From Methylobacterium hispanicum (GTDB lineage: Bacteria; Pseudomonadota; Alphaproteobacteria; Rhizobiales; Beijerinckiaceae): a stretch of 64,000 nucleotides of DNA. Of the stretch, positions 1 through 7,267 are shown one piece after another (position 1 is the first letter of the stretch; each line of letters opens with the position of its first letter). A program made the position numbers and the translations under genes. Location of the stretch: NCBI RefSeq assembly GCF_022179285.1, contig NZ_BPQO01000011.1, positions 114,773 through 178,772 on the forward strand, in the 5' to 3' direction. The notes under the pieces were generated by a model. The model was given only the letters and a program-made list of their open reading frames with translations. It was not told the origin of the DNA and ran no database searches.

Positions 1-19
1 CGCTGCGGCGCTCGCCTCC

Positions 20-619
20 GTGATCGACCTCGGAGGCCGCGAGATCCGCTGGTACGCCTGCGACGACTTCCGCAAACTCGGCCCCTCCGACGGACGGGTG
101 GCGTTCCTCAACCCGCGCATGACCGACCTCCCCCGGGACGTCCTGCACCTCGCGGTCAACGTCGACCGCAAAGCCCTCAAGGCACCCTTCGAGGCGCTGG
201 TCTGCGCGGTCGAGATCGCCGGCCGCTTCGTCGCGTTCGCCTCCGGACTCGGCGACTGCATCTCCCGTCCGGCGCTCGCCTGGGTCGCGGCCGCTGGCGC
301 GATCGCGACGTCCCATCCCGATCTTTCCGTCCGGACCATCGCCCGCGGATCGACCAAGGGGCAGACGTCCGACGTCCAGTTCGCGCACGCCTATACGGCC
401 ACCGCCCTGAACCAGGAGTTCTCCCTGGCGGGTCTCGTGGCCGGACTGGCCGTCGCGCCCGACAAGGGGCTGAAGCGGCTCGTGGCGGACCTGGAGGCCA
501 TCAGGAAGAGCTTCGAGGTGGAGACCCTCCGGCTACCGGTCGCACCGGACGCTCTCGCGGCGCGCGTGCGCGTGGCAGCCTCGAACCTCCAGGCCGTCCC
601 CGTCGATCTCGCGGCCTAG
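20..619 (+). CDS. Hypothetical protein, possibly 5'-truncated by the window edge
   Basis: I do not recognise this 199-residue protein. The first start codon in the window is GTG at 20, but the frame is open to the left edge, so the true start may lie outside. No signal peptide, membrane segment or named motif is visible; the middle is alanine-rich and mildly hydrophobic, and the protein is otherwise soluble-looking. Its TAG stop overlaps the TAG of the convergent MucR-like gene in one shared CTAG tetranucleotide, so the two genes meet with no intergenic space. Codon use is GC-rich at third positions like its neighbours, which supports a real gene. Function unknown. Confidence 0.6.
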   Translation: MIDLGGREIRWYACDDFRKLGPSDGRVAFLNPRMTDLPRDVLHLAVNVDRKALKAPFEALVCAVEIAGRFVAFASGLGDCISRPALAWVAAAGAIATSHPDLSVRTIARGSTKGQTSDVQFAHAYTATALNQEFSLAGLVAGLAVAPDKGLKRLVADLEAIRKSFEVETLRLPVAPDALAARVRVAASNLQAVPVDLAA

Positions 620-1332
620 GAGCTCTTCGGGTCCCCGTCGAAGCGTGCGTCGCGTTCGACGGGGCCGCTCGACAGGCGTCTGAACGTCACCGGATCGATC
701 TCGCTCACGCGGCCGCGCGTACGGATGAGCCGCGGCGCCATCATCGGATATTCCTTCGGCAGCCCGAACCGCCTGCGGTACGCCTCCGGATCCTCTCCGC
801 GCGCGTCCGCGATGAAGCGGCCCAGGTTCCCGTGAGCCTTTCCGCCCGCGAGATCGATCACTGCGTCGGGGCTCACGCTGAGCGCCGGCGGCACGGCGGG
901 GGCGTCGTCCGGCAGGGACGCCAGAGGCGGAGGAACGGCGACGGCACGCTTGCGCCGTGCCGCACCCTCAAGCGTCTCCGGGGCGAGCGATGCCGGAAGG
1001 GTGGCGTCGGTCTTCGCGCCGGCCGCGGGTGCGGCGGCCTCGACCGGCGCGGGAGGTTCGTCACGCTTGGCGTAGGCGGCCGCGACGACGGAGGCCCGCT
1101 CCTCGGGTGAGGCCAGGACGGCGGCGGGCGACATGGGTATGGGACCTGCGGCGCCGGCCGGCCGAGGCTCCGAAAGAGCCTTCAGCGTCCCATGCACCTC
1201 CAGGATGAGGGTTCGGAGCATCTCGGGGGGCACGTCGGATTTGGAAACGTGCGCGCGCACGAGGTCGGCCGTCAGGTCCAAGATGTCGACGTAAGGTACC
1301 CCTGATCCTGATTCCTGCATCTCGCCTGCCAT
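616..1332 (-). CDS. MucR/Ros family regulator lacking the zinc-finger ligands
   Basis: This 238-residue protein has the two conserved ends of MucR/Ros regulators, which bind AT-rich promoter DNA in alphaproteobacteria. The N-terminus (about residues 14-50, including LTADLVRAHVSKSDVP) matches the MucR oligomerisation region. The C-terminus (about 165-205, with DPEAYRRRFGLPKEYPMMAP) matches the segment after the zinc finger. In classical members this domain carries a Cys/Asp-His-His zinc site; here the equivalent stretch (AVIDLAGGKAHGNLGRFIADARG) has no cysteine and no histidine at the HLRTH-like position. The two conserved parts are separated by a Pro/Ala-rich linker longer than in typical MucR. 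Zinc-free Ros homologues are known in Mesorhizobium, so it may still bind DNA. An AGGGGAC sequence upstream of the ATG can serve as ribosome binding site. Confidence 0.7.
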   Translation of the reverse strand: MAGEMQESGSGVPYVDILDLTADLVRAHVSKSDVPPEMLRTLILEVHGTLKALSEPRPAGAAGPIPMSPAAVLASPEERASVVAAAYAKRDEPPAPVEAAAPAAGAKTDATLPASLAPETLEGAARRKRAVAVPPPLASLPDDAPAVPPALSVSPDAVIDLAGGKAHGNLGRFIADARGEDPEAYRRRFGLPKEYPMMAPRLIRTRGRVSEIDPVTFRRLSSGPVERDARFDGDPKSS

Positions 1333-1682
1333 TGGATGTCCCCTGGCACGCTCCGGAAGCGCGTCCAGAGTGCTTGTCGCACCGTCGCACCGATGCCGGT
1401 GCTCCGATCACTCGCGGCACCGCCAACGGTCAAGCTTCCCGCCGTCGGTAGGTCGCTCCCCATGCCGTTGGAAACTGCCGATGGTCCGCTTCGGCCGTCA
1501 TGAGGTGGACGCAAAATCGCAGATCGGACCGGTCACGCAACTGGACGATCCCGAGCAGAGTGGAATGAATGACGAACCGATCGTCAACGAAGCGTGAAAC
1601 CAACGCTGATTTGACTTCATCTAACGGTTAGCGCGACATGCTGCCGCAGGTTTGGAGCCGTCCAGCGGTTATCGGTGGATCG
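1333..1682. other. Intergenic region without a supported gene
   Basis: This 350-base stretch lies between the MucR-like gene and dnaQ, both on the minus strand. Short ORFs exist but none has a convincing start or recognisable peptide. It should hold the promoter of the MucR-like gene. A TTGACT word is present near 1614 on the plus strand; I cannot pair it with a good -10 box. Confidence 0.4.
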
Positions 1683-2432
1683 TCACGGAGATGGCGTCGG
1701 CACCGCATCCGTCGGGCGGGTCGCCCAGATCGCCTTGGTGAGCTGATCCGCGACGAAGGCCGAATGTCTCTCCGTCTCGTGCTCGCTTGGGACGAGGCGC
1801 ATGAGAGTGGCACCTACTTCCGGGCCGTGCCTGCGCAGCACGGATGGTGCGGCGCCCCGCTCCGTGTCGCCCGCCTGCGCGGCAGGGCCGAAACCGTGTG
1901 CGAGGCCGCCGGTGCCCGTCATGGAGAGCCACACGTCGGCCAGCAGCTCGGAATCCACGAGAGCGCCGTGCTTCGTCCGCTGGGTCCGGTCGATGCCGAA
2001 CCGCGTGCAGAGCGCGTCGAGGTTCGCCTTCGATCCGGCGGGAAGACGCCGGCGCGCCTCGACGAGCGAGTCCGTCACGCGCCCACGGTCGAGCGATGGC
2101 AGGGACAGGAGGCCGAACTCGAGATCGAAGAAGCCCAGATCGAACGGAGCGTTGTGGAAGATCGTCGGACTGTCCCCGATGAACTCCACGACGTCGGCCG
2201 CGACCGCGGCGAAGATGGGAGCATCCTTCAGCATCTCGTCGGTGATGCCGTGGATCGCGGTGGCATCCGCCGGTACCGGGCGCTCCGGGTTGACGTAGGT
2301 GTGGAAATGGCGGCCGGTGCGGAAGCCGTTCACGATCTCCACCAAGCCGATCTCGATGATGCGATCGCCGCTCCTCGGATCCGTGCCCGTGGTCTCCGTA
2401 TCGCCTACGACGATCCGCTGGCTGTAGATCAT
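1683..2432 (-). CDS. dnaQ: DnaQ-like 3'-5' exonuclease (pol III epsilon-type)
   Basis: The 249-residue protein is a DEDDh exonuclease of the DNA polymerase III epsilon family, which proofreads for the alpha subunit. The ExoI motif DTETTG lies at residues 11-16 (Asp11, Glu13 as metal ligands). ExoII is in FHNAPFDLGFFD (about 93-104), and ExoIII follows as KHGALVDSELLADVW with the His-x-x-x-x-Asp arrangement. The rest after about residue 175 is variable, as in epsilon subunits where the C-terminus contacts alpha. A dnaE gene lies 5 kb away on the same element, so the pair may work together. The gene starts with ATG behind an AAAGGGG sequence. A TTGACG-N17-TATCAC promoter reads into it from the divergent gap. 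Confidence 0.9.
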   Translation of the reverse strand: MIYSQRIVVGDTETTGTDPRSGDRIIEIGLVEIVNGFRTGRHFHTYVNPERPVPADATAIHGITDEMLKDAPIFAAVAADVVEFIGDSPTIFHNAPFDLGFFDLEFGLLSLPSLDRGRVTDSLVEARRRLPAGSKANLDALCTRFGIDRTQRTKHGALVDSELLADVWLSMTGTGGLAHGFGPAAQAGDTERGAAPSVLRRHGPEVGATLMRLVPSEHETERHSAFVADQLTKAIWATRPTDAVPTPSP

Positions 2433-2459
2433 ACCGGCGTGCCCCTTTCAGAAGGAATG

Positions 2460-2488
2460 GTGATAGGATCCCGCGCCGCACCCGTCAA
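2460..2488 (-). promoter_or_regulatory. Predicted dnaQ promoter with adjacent CGAAGGAACG word
   Basis: On the minus strand TTGACG (2488-2483) is followed after 17 bases by TATCAC (2465-2460), a good alphaproteobacterial sigma-70-type match. The 10-mer CGAAGGAACG (plus strand 2489-2498) abuts the -35 box. On the plus strand the same word sits at Shine-Dalgarno distance before the ATG at 2502, so it may serve both genes. Confidence 0.5.
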
Positions 2489-2501
2489 CGAAGGAACGAC
2501 C

Positions 2502-2894
2502 ATGAGGTTCTCGACCCTTGCATGCCTCTGGGTCGGCGCATGCCTCGCCTCCTACCCGCTCGGCCAGGGAGCGGGGGCCCCCACGGGCCGCGTCGGGGAT
2601 CTGGTCCGGGAACTCGCCGACGCGCGCGGCGGTCTCTCCGACGGCTGCGCATCCATGCTGCAGGACCTCGCCTCCGCTCAGATCCGCAGGTACGGCTCCT
2701 ACGAGCAGCCGTCGCGGCCGCTCCACGCCCGCAAGGCGGCCGAGCGGCTCCAGGCCTACCTCGACGCCCATTGCCCGCTGGGACCGGCGCTCGCGATGCG
2801 GGCCGCGGCCCACGACGAGGCGGGGGCTTGGCGGGCGGCCGCCGGCCTGCCTCCTCTCGCGCTTGAGCCTTTCGCCGCCCCGGGCCATCCTTGA
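2502..2894 (+). CDS. Small secreted hypothetical protein
   Basis: This 130-residue protein is unknown. The ATG at 2502 is preceded by AAGGAACGACC, a usable ribosome binding site. The first 20 or so residues (MRFSTLACLWVGACLASYPL) look like a signal peptide, so the product is probably periplasmic. Two cysteines in the mature part (in DGCASML and DAHCPLG) could form a disulfide. Most of the mature part is predicted helical. The gene is the first of a plus-strand run with rusA and an L,D-transpeptidase. The small spacing (about 16 bases to rusA) suggests an operon. No enzymatic motif is visible. Confidence 0.65.
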   Translation: MRFSTLACLWVGACLASYPLGQGAGAPTGRVGDLVRELADARGGLSDGCASMLQDLASAQIRRYGSYEQPSRPLHARKAAERLQAYLDAHCPLGPALAMRAAAHDEAGAWRAAAGLPPLALEPFAAPGHP

Positions 2895-2910
2895 AGGAAC
2901 GGAGTGACCG

Positions 2911-3588
2911 ATGGGCGCGAGAATCAGCGAGTCCGAAGCCCGTCGGCTGGGCATCGCCTGCGCAGCCCCCGGCGCGAGGACGAAGGCGGCCGCAACCGGC
3001 CGGCGCGCCGCGCCTCCCCGGAAACCCGCCAAGGGCGGTCGGCTTCCGAATGCCCTCGCCCCTTTCCCCGAGGTCTCGTTCGCCGTCTCCCTCGAGCCGC
3101 GCCCCAAGGAACGACCCCGCACGTTCCTTCCGCCCGCCGAGCTCGCCAGGGCGTTCGCGGCCGCCCAGGGCAATCCGAGCCGCTTCCTCTCGATCGTCCG
3201 GGGCGGCGACGAGGATACACGGATCCGCCACCACACCTACACGCCGAAGCAGACTGCCGCCTTCGAGGGCGCCGTCCGGATGGCGGGAGCTGCGGCGATG
3301 CGCGGCCGCGAGCCCATCGCCGTCTCGATGGGCATCGACGCCATCCTGGCGTTCGATGGCGACGCCGGTCTCTGGCCGACGGACAACACGGACGGGGATC
3401 TGGACAACCTCGTGAAGGCCGTTCTCGACGCGGTGAACGGGGTCGTGTTCAAGGACGACCGTCTCGTGGTCGAGATGCGCCTCGCCAAGATCTGCCTGCC
3501 GGAGCCCGCCATCGCGCTGCGCGTCAGGCCCGCGGACCCGACCCTCGGAGGCCTCCTCGACCTCCTCACCCACGGAACCCGCCGGTGA
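2911..3588 (+). CDS. rusA: RusA-family Holliday junction resolvase
   Basis: The 225-residue protein carries the RusA/endodeoxyribonuclease signature. RusA is a dimeric, metal-dependent enzyme that cuts Holliday junctions and is common on prophages and plasmids. The diagnostic stretch is DGDLDNLVKAVLDAVNGVVF followed by KDD (about residues 155-177), with the closely spaced aspartates that bind magnesium. The N-terminal 50 residues are a basic, Ala/Pro-rich extension not present in the 120-residue E. coli enzyme. The ATG follows GGAGTGACCG, a strong ribosome binding site. The stop overlaps the GTG start of the next gene, implying translational coupling. A role in resolving plasmid recombination or replication intermediates is inferred. 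Confidence 0.85.
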   Translation: MGARISESEARRLGIACAAPGARTKAAATGRRAAPPRKPAKGGRLPNALAPFPEVSFAVSLEPRPKERPRTFLPPAELARAFAAAQGNPSRFLSIVRGGDEDTRIRHHTYTPKQTAAFEGAVRMAGAAAMRGREPIAVSMGIDAILAFDGDAGLWPTDNTDGDLDNLVKAVLDAVNGVVFKDDRLVVEMRLAKICLPEPAIALRVRPADPTLGGLLDLLTHGTRR

Positions 3589-4088
3589 ACGCCTGCCTGC
3601 TCCCCGTCGCCGCCGCGGCGTTCCTGCTCGCGGGCGCGGCGCTGGCCGGCGAGGCCGTCCCGTACGACGGCGGCGAGGAGCCCGGAACCGTGGTGGTCGA
3701 CACCCGCGGCCGGACGCTGCTCCTCGTCACGGGACCGGAGGACGCGATCGCGTACGACGTCGCGGTCGGGCGCCGCGACGAGCAGTGGACGGGCGTCGTC
3801 TACGTCGGCCGGAAGACCGAATGGCCCTCGTGGTCGCCCACGGCCGCGATGCGCCGCCGGGATCCGAAGCTGCCTGCTGTCGTGGCGGGCGGCTCCGGCA
3901 ACCCGCTCGGGTCCAGGGCCCTCTACCTCTACGTGGACGGCAAGGACACCGCGTACCGGATTCACGGGACGAACGCGCCGGGTTCGATCGGCCGCGAAGC
4001 CTCGTCCGGCTGCATCCGCATGCGCAACGCGGACGTGGAGGATCTCTACGGGCGCGTCGACAAAGGCGCCCTCGTCGTGGTGCGCTGA
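3585..4088 (+). CDS. L,D-transpeptidase (YkuD domain), secreted
   Basis: The 167-residue protein is an L,D-transpeptidase (ErfK/YkuD family), which forms or remodels peptidoglycan cross-links in the periplasm. The N-terminus has a hydrophobic signal sequence (LLPVAAAAFLLAGAALAGEA). The catalytic segment HGTN...SSGCIRM is clear (His and catalytic Cys about residues 127 and 145). I chose the GTG at 3585 because it gives the signal peptide and overlaps the rusA stop. It is the last gene of the plus-strand group and is followed by two hairpins. Plasmids often carry wall-remodelling enzymes to help assemble an envelope-spanning machine such as the T4BSS or pilus seen here; that link is inference. 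Confidence 0.85.
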   Translation: MNACLLPVAAAAFLLAGAALAGEAVPYDGGEEPGTVVVDTRGRTLLLVTGPEDAIAYDVAVGRRDEQWTGVVYVGRKTEWPSWSPTAAMRRRDPKLPAVVAGGSGNPLGSRALYLYVDGKDTAYRIHGTNAPGSIGREASSGCIRMRNADVEDLYGRVDKGALVVVR

Positions 4089-4124
4089 CCGCCGGCATCG
4101 GCTCCGCGGAACTCCGGGACGGTG

Positions 4125-4181
4125 CCGGCGGGTCCCGCCCGCCGGAAGGAGCGGGCCCGAGCCGAGCCTTTCGGCCCGCTC
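4125..4181 (+). terminator. Two consecutive GC-rich hairpins after the L,D-transpeptidase gene
   Basis: An 8-bp perfect stem (CCGGCGGG 4125-4132 with CCCGCCGG 4138-4145, 5-base loop) is followed by a second perfect 8-bp stem (GAGCGGGC 4149-4156 with GCCCGCTC 4174-4181). They lie between convergent genes. There is no long T run on either side, so termination could be weak or bidirectional. Confidence 0.45.
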
Positions 4182-4857
4182 AGGCCCGCGGACCCGGGGC
4201 CGACGTCTCGGCGACGTCCGGCGGCGCGATCACGGTGCGCGCCCGTTCCACCCGTTCCTCAAGGGAAGTCGCCGACCAGCGCAGGCTCTCGACGACGCGC
4301 GCGGCGGCCTCGACGACCAGGGGGCGCACGGGGGCCGACATCTCGTTGATCTGCGAGAGAGCGTCGTCGAGGAGAGCCAGCGGCGGGGCGTGGCCGCAGC
4401 AGACGTAGGCTGCCGCGAGGTCGTGGGCGAGGTTCATGCCGCCGCCCGTCAGGGCGATGCCGACGAACTCCTCGCCGCCGATGCTGTAGCTGACGAGGCA
4501 GGTCGCTCCCCCGTGCTCCGCCATCCGCTGCGCCGCCGTCTCCTTGCTGGTCCCGTAGGCCATCTCGCAAGGCCAGACGTAGTTCATCATGGGCTGGTTG
4601 GCGTCCCGCCACTCGTCGTGCCCGCGGGTGCCCTCGAATTCCTCGATCGCAGCCTCCAGGCCCTCTTCGGTGGTCAAGTCCTCGTCGCCCTCGTAGCCGT
4701 GCTCCCGCAGAACGTCGGCCGTGGGCTTGGGATGAACGACGATGTCCTCGTAGTCGTTGTCGCTTCTGATCTTGTCCCAGTCGACGTGAATGGACGCGAC
4801 GTCGCGGTGTCGGAGACCGAGGCGGGAGGCGTCGGTCGGGAGCGTGCAATCGGACAT
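4180..4857 (-). CDS. Hypothetical acidic protein
   Basis: I do not recognise this 225-residue protein. It starts best at ATG 4857 (MSDCTLPTDASRLG); upstream in-frame codons read as arginine-rich non-coding sequence. It is acidic (runs such as EGDEDLTTEEGLEAAIEEFE), with four cysteines, including an adjacent pair in YVCCGHAPP, and no signal peptide. The C-terminal half is helical. It lies alone between the convergent L,D-transpeptidase gene and the helicase gene, 124 bases downstream of the latter on the same strand, so it may be co-transcribed with it. Function unknown. Confidence 0.6.
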   Translation of the reverse strand: MSDCTLPTDASRLGLRHRDVASIHVDWDKIRSDNDYEDIVVHPKPTADVLREHGYEGDEDLTTEEGLEAAIEEFEGTRGHDEWRDANQPMMNYVWPCEMAYGTSKETAAQRMAEHGGATCLVSYSIGGEEFVGIALTGGGMNLAHDLAAAYVCCGHAPPLALLDDALSQINEMSAPVRPLVVEAAARVVESLRWSATSLEERVERARTVIAPPDVAETSAPGPRA

Positions 4858-4981
4858 GATCGGTCTCTCGCGGGACGGGTGGGCCGGGGCGCGGACCCGA
4901 AGCTGGCGGGAAGCGGACGGCCTCCATGCCGCGGACCATAGGCGGCGGTCATGCAAGGCGCCACGACCTCACCGGCCGACG

Positions 4982-7102
4982 TCACCGGCCGCGGCGGGCC
5001 GGCATCCGCGAGGTCCGCGAGGCCTTGGCGGGCCTCAGATCGCCGTTCGGGGCGGCCGTGAGCTTGAGGTCGGCCTCGGCGATCAGCGCCGACGGGCCCG
5101 CCCCCAGGAAGGCTCCGAATCCGATGCGGTTCGTCGCGTAGGAGATCCGGACCCCGTTCCGGGCGCGGGTGAGCGCGACGTGCGCGAGGCGGCGTTCCTC
5201 GTCGACGCCTCCGCCGATCGGTCCGTTCCAGGCGTCGCCCGGCCGCCCCCGCATGCCCTCGTCGACGGCGCGAGGGTTGGGGAAGACGCCCGATTCCCAG
5301 CAGGGCAGGAAGACCTCGTCGAACTCGAGGCCCTTGGCGGCGTGGATCGTCGAGATCCTTACCCGGGCGCCCTCGCGCAGGCCCTCGAATTCGAGGTCCG
5401 ACATCAGGGCAAGCGTCTCCAGGAACTCGTGCAGTTCGTCCGCGTCGCGGGCAGCGCGTCGCAGCATCGCCACCGTGGCGCGCCGCTCCTTCCTGTCGCC
5501 CTCGCTGCGGTCCAGGTGCTCCTCGTAGCCGGTGCGCGTCACCGCGATCTCGACGAGCCCTTCGGGCTTCGTGCCGGCGGCCCGGGCGTAGAGGAGGCGC
5601 AATCCCTCGGCCAGGGTCTCGAGCCTCTCGCGGGCCCGCTCCTCCAGATGCCCCGCCTCGGCTACGGCGAGGCAGGCCTCGTGGAACGTCCTGCCCGAGG
5701 CGGCGACGTGGCCGACGACCGCTTCGACGGCAGCCTGGCCGAGCCCGCTCGCGGGCTTGTTCGCGATCCGCCGGAAGGCGAGGTCGTCGCGGGGGCTCGT
5801 GGCGAGGCGCAGGAAGGCTACGACGTCCTTGGCCTCCTCGCGGTCCAGCGCGTTGCGGCCGCCGACCACCGCGAAGGGCACCTTCGCGCGCAGGAACGCC
5901 TCCTCGTAGGGCTTGAGCACCCAGGCGCTCCGCACGAGCACGGCGATCTTCGCCGGGTCGGCGCCGTCGGCGATCAGCTGCCGCGCGGCCTTGGCGACCC
6001 CGTGCGCCTCGGCCACCTCGGAATCGTAGGCCACGACCTGAGGAGCGGGGCCCGACCGACCCGATACGAGAGCGCCGGGACGCGCGCCCCCGTTCCAGCG
6101 CACGACCTCGTTGGCCGGCCGCAGGATCTCGTCGGTGCAGCGCCGGTTGCGGGTCAGGACATGGAGCTTCGCTCCGGCGCCCGCGATGGCCTGCATCGCT
6201 CCCGGGTAGGCCCCCTGGAAGGCCATGATGTTCTGGTTCTCGTCGCCGACCGCGAAGACGCTGTCCGCGGAGGCCGCGAGGGCTCGGGCGAAGCGGACCT
6301 GGACTGCGTTGGCGTCCTGCGCCTCGTCGACGAGGAGGTGGGCGACGGAACCCGCCTCGGCGCGGGAGATCCGGGAATCCTCCTCCAGGAGGACGAGCGC
6401 CTTCAGCACGAGATCGCCGAAATCGGCCATGTTGCGGACCTCCAGCGCGCGCTGGTAGGCGAGGTAGGTCGCCGCGAAGACCTCCTGGCTCTGATCGCGC
6501 CGTCCCCGGGCGGGGTCGGCCACCATCGAGGCGGTGAGACCCCACGACTTCCATCGGGCGATGGCCCTGGCGGCCTCGCGGACGAAGGCCGTCGTCTCGC
6601 GGCGCCGATCGCCGTCGTTCTCGGCGGAGAGCCGCTCCCAGTCCTCGTCGGAGAGAGCCGGATCGCGGTCCGGCAGCGGCACCGCCCGCAGGAGCCTCCG
6701 ATCCTCGACGACGCTCCTGAGAAGCTCGGCGGCCTCGGCCTGGGGCAGGACCGTGAAGGATCGGTCCGGAAAGCCGGCATCCGAGGGGTGCCGGCGCAGG
6801 ATGCGCGCGCCGATGGAATGGAACGTGCCCAGGCGCAGCGCCGCCGCCGCCGCGCCCGCGCTCGACCCGACGCGCTCCCGGATCTCGCGCGCCGCCTTGT
6901 TCGTGAAAGTCGTTCCGACGATCGACGAAGGATCGACGCCGCGCTCGCGAACGAGATGCGCGATCCGCGCGGTCAGCGTGCGGGTCTTGCCGGTGCCGGC
7001 GCCGGCCATCACGACATGGCCGCCGGCGACCGCGGCGGCGGCCGAGCGCTGCTCGGGATCCAGGTCGTCCAGAGGGGAACGAAGGAGTGAAACGAGATCC
7101 AC
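4982..7102 (-). CDS. UvrD/Rep-type superfamily 1 DNA helicase
   Basis: The 706-residue protein is an SF1A 3'-5' DNA helicase of the UvrD/Rep/PcrA group. A Q motif (LDPEQRSA) is followed by Walker A AGAGTGKT (residues 33-40), motif Ia (GTTFTNKAAREI), Walker B-like LLVDEAQD, motif III (FAVGDENQNIMAF), and the C-terminal motifs including IHAAKGLEFDEVFLP and VALTRARN. All expected motifs are present. The gene starts with GTG behind CGGAGTTCCG. It diverges from dnaE over a 165-base gap with a symmetric promoter-like element. Such helicases displace proteins or unwind DNA in replication restart and repair; the specific role on this element is inferred. It is not a relaxase or RecBCD subunit by its length. 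Confidence 0.88.
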   Translation of the reverse strand: MDLVSLLRSPLDDLDPEQRSAAAAVAGGHVVMAGAGTGKTRTLTARIAHLVRERGVDPSSIVGTTFTNKAAREIRERVGSSAGAAAAALRLGTFHSIGARILRRHPSDAGFPDRSFTVLPQAEAAELLRSVVEDRRLLRAVPLPDRDPALSDEDWERLSAENDGDRRRETTAFVREAARAIARWKSWGLTASMVADPARGRRDQSQEVFAATYLAYQRALEVRNMADFGDLVLKALVLLEEDSRISRAEAGSVAHLLVDEAQDANAVQVRFARALAASADSVFAVGDENQNIMAFQGAYPGAMQAIAGAGAKLHVLTRNRRCTDEILRPANEVVRWNGGARPGALVSGRSGPAPQVVAYDSEVAEAHGVAKAARQLIADGADPAKIAVLVRSAWVLKPYEEAFLRAKVPFAVVGGRNALDREEAKDVVAFLRLATSPRDDLAFRRIANKPASGLGQAAVEAVVGHVAASGRTFHEACLAVAEAGHLEERARERLETLAEGLRLLYARAAGTKPEGLVEIAVTRTGYEEHLDRSEGDRKERRATVAMLRRAARDADELHEFLETLALMSDLEFEGLREGARVRISTIHAAKGLEFDEVFLPCWESGVFPNPRAVDEGMRGRPGDAWNGPIGGGVDEERRLAHVALTRARNGVRISYATNRIGFGAFLGAGPSALIAEADLKLTAAPNGDLRPAKASRTSRMPARRGR

Positions 7103-7131
7103 CGGAACTCCGAAGCTGGGGCGCTATTTTC

Positions 7132-7157
7132 TTGACGGGTGCATCGCCCGGCGTCAA
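7132..7157. promoter_or_regulatory. Divergent inverted-repeat promoter element between helicase and dnaE
   Basis: TTGACG (7132-7137) and its exact inverse CGTCAA (7152-7157) form an inverted repeat. Each can be a -35 box for one direction, with the -10 of one (CAAGTT, CAAGAA) overlapping the -35 of the other. CGTTCCTTCG follows at 7162-7171. This arrangement suggests mutually exclusive or jointly controlled divergent transcription. Confidence 0.4.
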
Positions 7158-7267
7158 GTTTCGTTCCTTCGATACGCGGGGGACGCGCACCTGGGGCGCC
7201 CCCGGGGAGCTGGCGCCTTGCGTCGATTCCTTCTTCCATCGGCGCCTGCGCCGGAACACGACGGGCC

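Noticed and set aside
2904..4088. 394-codon plus-strand reading including rusA and L,D-transpeptidase regions
   Set aside because: Its first 225 codons are an arginine-rich shadow of rusA; only the end from the GTG at 3585 has the L,D-transpeptidase signature.
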